This document shows positions 6,565-8,444 of a DNA stretch of 8,444 nucleotides, in pieces (positions within the stretch are counted from its first letter, which is position 1; each line of letters opens with the position of its first letter). The position numbers were made by a program, and so were the translations under genes. A model generated the notes under the pieces. It did no database searches. It was given only the letters and a program-made list of their open reading frames with translations, and was not told the origin of the DNA. This stretch comes from an uncultured Gemella sp. Lineage in GTDB: Bacteria > Bacillota > Bacilli > Staphylococcales > Gemellaceae. The stretch lies in assembly GCA_947254465.1 (NCBI GenBank), contig CAMYEU010000065.1, positions 1 through 8,444 of the forward strand. Direction: 5' to 3'.

Positions 6565-7929
6565 ATGTATTATATTAGAAGAAATAGTAAGTTTTTGTTC
6601 TTAGTGACTGATTTAATAGCTTTATCTTTAGCTTATATTTTTAGCTTTGATTTTCAAGAAAAGTCAAAAGATAATTTATACTTTTTTATTGTTATGAATA
6701 TTATAGGCGTCTTAGTGGCACTTATGTCGGAAGAGTACTGGACGATATCGGAACGTGGGTACCTTAAAGAGCTTAAGACTACGTTCTTATATGTACTCAA
6801 GATTGTTTCATTATTCACATTGTTTTTAGTAATGTTTAACCGTAAAGATTTCTTTAATATAATAGAAAGTTTGGAATTGATTATTTATTTGGTTTTGGCA
6901 TTTATTTTTATTTATTGTGTAAGAACTATTTCTAAAAAAATAAATAATCGATATCGAGATGATAGTCGTAATATTATAATTTTGTCAGAGTTTTGTGATT
7001 TAGATACTATTGGAGAGCTTCCTAATAATTACAAAGTACTAGCATATGCAAACAAATCAGATGAATACACGTATAATTCTAAACCTGTAGTACATAATAT
7101 TTCCGAAATTAGAGATTTTTTATCTCATCATAGAGTTGATGAAATATATGCTAATTTATCATCGCAAACAAGCTTAGTAGAAATTTTTAAGATTTTTGAA
7201 ATACTCGGTATTCCAACAAAAATCAATATTACACCAATTATAAATGAAGTTGGTGCAAATACGGCCGTTACCTTCCAAGGAGATAATATTTACCTAACAT
7301 CAGCGATAAAAATAGCAACACTGCGCCAGGTAGTTTTGAAGAGAGTTATGGATATCATACTTTCAATAGTGGGACTATTGTTGACTATTGTTGTTGGTTT
7401 AATAATACTACCAATAGTGAAAAAACAAGCGCCAGGGCCACTTATTTTCACACAAACAAGGATAGGGCAAAATGGTAAAAAATTCAAAATATACAAATTT
7501 AGAAGTATGTATATGGATGCAGAGGAAAGGAAAGCAAAGTTACTTAGCCAAAATGAGCTAGAGACGACTTTAATGTTTAAGATGGAAAATGATCCAAGGG
7601 TGTTTCCATTTGGACAAAAACTTCGTGATTGGTCGTTGGACGAGCTTCCACAATTTATTAATGTTCTTAAGGGGGATATGAGTGTTGTGGGAACGAGACC
7701 TCCAACAGTTGATGAATATACGCAGTATGATCTTCACCATTTTAAACGTATGCAGGTGAAACCTGGTATTACAGGGATGTGGCAGGTTAACGGAAGAAGT
7801 AACATTCTTGATTTTGAAGAAGTAGTTAAATTAGATATGAAATATATTGAAAATTGGTCATTGAGATTGGACATAAAGATTATATTTAAAACTATAATGG
7901 TTGTCCTGAAAAGAGAAGGAAGTAAATAA
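6565..7929 (+). CDS. cpsE: Undecaprenyl-phosphate hexose-1-phosphate transferase CpsE (WchA-like)
   Basis: A 454-residue polyisoprenyl-phosphate hexose-1-phosphate transferase that starts the capsule repeat unit by loading a sugar phosphate on undecaprenyl phosphate. Four N-terminal helices are at about residues 10-28, 38-54, 76-91 and 104-119. A CoA-binding-like middle domain (about 134-225) follows, then a membrane-inserted helix (about 258-286) and the catalytic domain with KFRSM (311-315), SLDELPQF (357-364, including the D359-E360 pair), VVGTRPP (374-380) and PGITGMWQVNGRS (400-412). Length matches pneumococcal WchA/Cps14E (about 455). Glucose is the likely sugar because the next gene resembles WchF, which in pneumococcus adds rhamnose to glucose; the sequence alone does not prove this, and galactose is possible. 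AGGAG (6554-6558) is 6 nt before the start. Confidence 0.93.
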   Translation: MYYIRRNSKFLFLVTDLIALSLAYIFSFDFQEKSKDNLYFFIVMNIIGVLVALMSEEYWTISERGYLKELKTTFLYVLKIVSLFTLFLVMFNRKDFFNIIESLELIIYLVLAFIFIYCVRTISKKINNRYRDDSRNIIILSEFCDLDTIGELPNNYKVLAYANKSDEYTYNSKPVVHNISEIRDFLSHHRVDEIYANLSSQTSLVEIFKIFEILGIPTKINITPIINEVGANTAVTFQGDNIYLTSAIKIATLRQVVLKRVMDIILSIVGLLLTIVVGLIILPIVKKQAPGPLIFTQTRIGQNGKKFKIYKFRSMYMDAEERKAKLLSQNELETTLMFKMENDPRVFPFGQKLRDWSLDELPQFINVLKGDMSVVGTRPPTVDEYTQYDLHHFKRMQVKPGITGMWQVNGRSNILDFEEVVKLDMKYIENWSLRLDIKIIFKTIMVVLKREGSK

Positions 7930-7975
7930 TAAAGGGAAAAGTAAACAAATAGGGAGTGGAGTGCTACGTAAAAGT

Positions 7976-7991
7976 ATACTTTATAAAGTAT
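7976..7991. repeat. 16-bp perfect palindrome
   Basis: ATACTTTATAAAGTAT equals its own reverse complement. It lies 46 nt after the cpsE stop. It could be an operator-like site or chance in AT-rich DNA; no promoter is clearly associated. Confidence 0.5.
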
Positions 7992-8012
7992 TATGGAGAG
8001 AACTTAGATGAA

Positions 8013-8138
8013 GCGGTTTATTGATTTCAAGATTGTTTGATAAAAGCTCCTTTGCAATCTAATAAACGGTGCGGAGGCGACTCTAGAAAATCGATTTCTA
8101 TGAAAGTACGATTTTTGAGTCGCTTATGTCACTGCTCC
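8013..8138 (+). ncRNA. Putative structured RNA element of two long hairpins
   Basis: Hairpin 1: 8016-8022 pairs with 8061-8067 (7 bp), then, after a 7-nt one-sided bulge, 8030-8036 pairs with 8054-8060 (7 bp, one wobble), then, after a 6-nt bulge, 8043-8046 pairs with 8050-8053 around a CTC loop. Hairpin 2: 8073-8076 with 8135-8138 (GGAG/CTCC), 8077-8083 with 8117-8123 (GCGACTC/GAGTCGC), 8086-8093 with 8109-8116 (8 bp, one G-T), and 8095-8098 with 8102-8105 (TTTC/GAAA, loop TAT), with an 11-nt bulge at 8124-8134. About 41 base pairs in 126 nt is far more than expected. The strand is assigned because neighbouring genes read +; both strands could fold. I do not recognise it as a known riboswitch, T-box or tRNA-like family. 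A mobile-element remnant is the main alternative. Confidence 0.4.
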
Positions 8139-8142
8139 TCAT

Positions 8143-8185
8143 AAAAAAAAAGACTGTGTTTCGTCGCCAAACTAAAACACAGACT
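8143..8185 (-). terminator. Intrinsic terminator reading on the minus strand
   Basis: 8154-8161 (CTGTGTTT) pairs with 8175-8182 (AAACACAG) in a perfect 8-bp stem, extended after an A-A mismatch by 8151-8152 with 8184-8185; the loop is 13 nt. Nine A bases at 8143-8151 flank the left side, so on the minus strand the hairpin is followed by a run of T, a classical terminator. On the plus strand no U tract follows (AATATAAG), so forward transcription of the capsule operon should not be stopped efficiently. Confidence 0.7.
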
Positions 8186-8247
8186 AATATAAGTGAATAT
8201 GTGTATATTAACATAAAAATTGATAAAATGGAAGTGAAAAGATCAAA

Positions 8248-8399
8248 ATGCAACATATTTTTATAGTAGGTTCAAAAGGAATACCAGCCAAATATGGTGG
8301 TTTTGAAACATTTGTAGAGAAGTTAACAGAAAATCAAGAAGATAAAAACATACAATATCATGTAGCCTGTACAAAAGAAAATAGTGATAAGTCTGGAAT
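8248..8399 (+). CDS. N-terminal fragment of a DUF1972 glycosyltransferase, WchF-like rhamnosyltransferase
   Basis: Fifty complete codons are visible, starting MQHIFIVGSKGIPAKYGGFE and continuing with TFVEKL. The IVGSKGIPAKYGGFETFVE block is the N-terminal signature of DUF1972 glycosyltransferases such as pneumococcal WchF/Cps2T, which adds L-rhamnose to the lipid-linked glucose made by WchA. Its place right after cpsE agrees with this role as second sugar transferase. It would act at the inner face of the membrane. The ribosome binding site is poor: GGAAG at 8230-8234 is 13 nt from the ATG. The genomic sequence stops at 8399, where adapter sequence begins; the frame happens to stay open through the adapter, so a longer protein call here would be chimeric. 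The exact sugar is inference. Confidence 0.88.
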
Positions 8400-8444
8400 C
8401 TGTCTCTTATACACATCTGACGCTGCCGACGATATGCAGTGTGT
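8400..8444 (+). other. Untrimmed Illumina Nextera adapter (not genomic)
   Basis: From 8400 the sequence is the Tn5 mosaic end CTGTCTCTTATACACATCT (8400-8418), then GACGCTGCCGACGA (8419-8432), the reverse complement of the Nextera read 1 transposase adapter. TATGCAGT (8433-8440) sits where the 8-nt i5 index belongs and is the reverse complement of ACTGCATA, which I recall as index 506. GTGT (8441-8444) starts the P5-side sequence. The first C could also be genomic. Confidence 0.98.

Larger units (their letters stand above)
7930..8247. other. Unusual long spacer inside the capsule operon
   Basis: Genes before this point are separated by 11-24 nt, but here 318 nt lie between cpsE and the next glycosyltransferase. 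The spacer holds a 16-bp palindrome, two tiny overlapping frames (7961-8011 and 8008-8040), two large hairpins and a minus-strand terminator. The part around 8067-8083 is more GC-rich than its surroundings. No promoter with good -35 and -10 boxes was found in front of the downstream gene. Confidence 0.8.

Noticed and set aside
8013..8138. T-box or tRNA-like leader
   Set aside because: No T-box antiterminator sequence (GGTGG with its context), no tRNA T-arm or anticodon pattern, and no plus-strand terminator follows.
8191..8238. Direct repeat AAGTGAA (8191-8197 and 8232-8238) as an insertion target duplication, and TATATT (8204-8209) as a promoter
   Set aside because: The repeat does not bracket the structured region, and the -10-like box has no usable -35, so both are probably chance in AT-rich sequence.
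8400..8444. Continuation of the rhamnosyltransferase frame through the window end
   Set aside because: The frame stays open by chance through Nextera adapter bases and does not represent protein.
1..8444. CRISPR array, tRNA, rRNA or prophage genes
   Set aside because: No regularly spaced direct repeats, no cloverleaf, no rRNA-like conserved stretch and no phage-type proteins were found on either strand.

Overview
The window is AT-rich DNA from a low-GC Gram-positive coccus-like bacterium. All protein genes read on the + strand. A sortase-anchored surface protein ends at the left edge, followed by a streptococcal-type capsule locus in the order regulator/ligase, phosphatase, chain-length protein, tyrosine kinase, initiating sugar transferase, rhamnosyltransferase. 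The composition is too AT-rich for a typical mitis-group Streptococcus. With the LANTG-type anchor, a Gemella species is my best guess (inference from composition and gene style, not a database match).

Left part (1-2036): the C-terminus of a repeat-bearing cell-wall-anchored protein, a strong hairpin terminator, about 660 bp with no recognisable gene, a small four-helix membrane protein (DUF4064-like) with its own promoter and a clear ribosome binding site, then about 400 bp of AT-rich intergenic DNA holding a long terminator-like stem, a 13-bp perfect inverted repeat and a near-consensus sigma-A promoter (TTGATA, 17 bp, TATAAT).

Capsule operon (2037-8399): the promoter at 1973-2001 sits before a diacylglycerol/lipid-kinase-family gene that overlaps cpsA (LCP family) by 20 bp, so the lipid kinase appears to be the first cistron of the capsule operon. 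cpsB (manganese PHP phosphatase), cpsC (Wzz-like chain-length and kinase-activator protein), cpsD (BY-kinase with a C-terminal tyrosine cluster) and cpsE (polyprenyl-phosphate hexose-1-phosphate transferase) follow with gaps of 11-24 bp. CpsC and CpsD form the phosphorylation-controlled assembly regulator, CpsB removes phosphate from CpsD, CpsE starts the repeat unit on undecaprenyl phosphate, and CpsA-type LCP proteins attach the finished polymer to the wall. Two upstream-extended starts were corrected by ribosome binding sites: 1137 instead of 1116, and 4381 instead of 4363.

Between cpsE and the next glycosyltransferase (start of a DUF1972/WchF-like rhamnosyltransferase at 8248) lies an unusual 318-bp spacer. 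It contains two long nested hairpins, a third hairpin that is a textbook intrinsic terminator only for the MINUS strand, and an alternative 6-bp pairing between hairpin 2 and the loop of hairpin 3. This is the most interesting unexplained structure in the window: a regulatory RNA, an antisense terminator, or the scar of a mobile element.

The last 45 bases (8400-8444) are not biological. They match the Illumina Nextera Tn5 mosaic-end and i5 adapter followed by an 8-nt index and the start of the P5 side, so the contig ends in untrimmed adapter.
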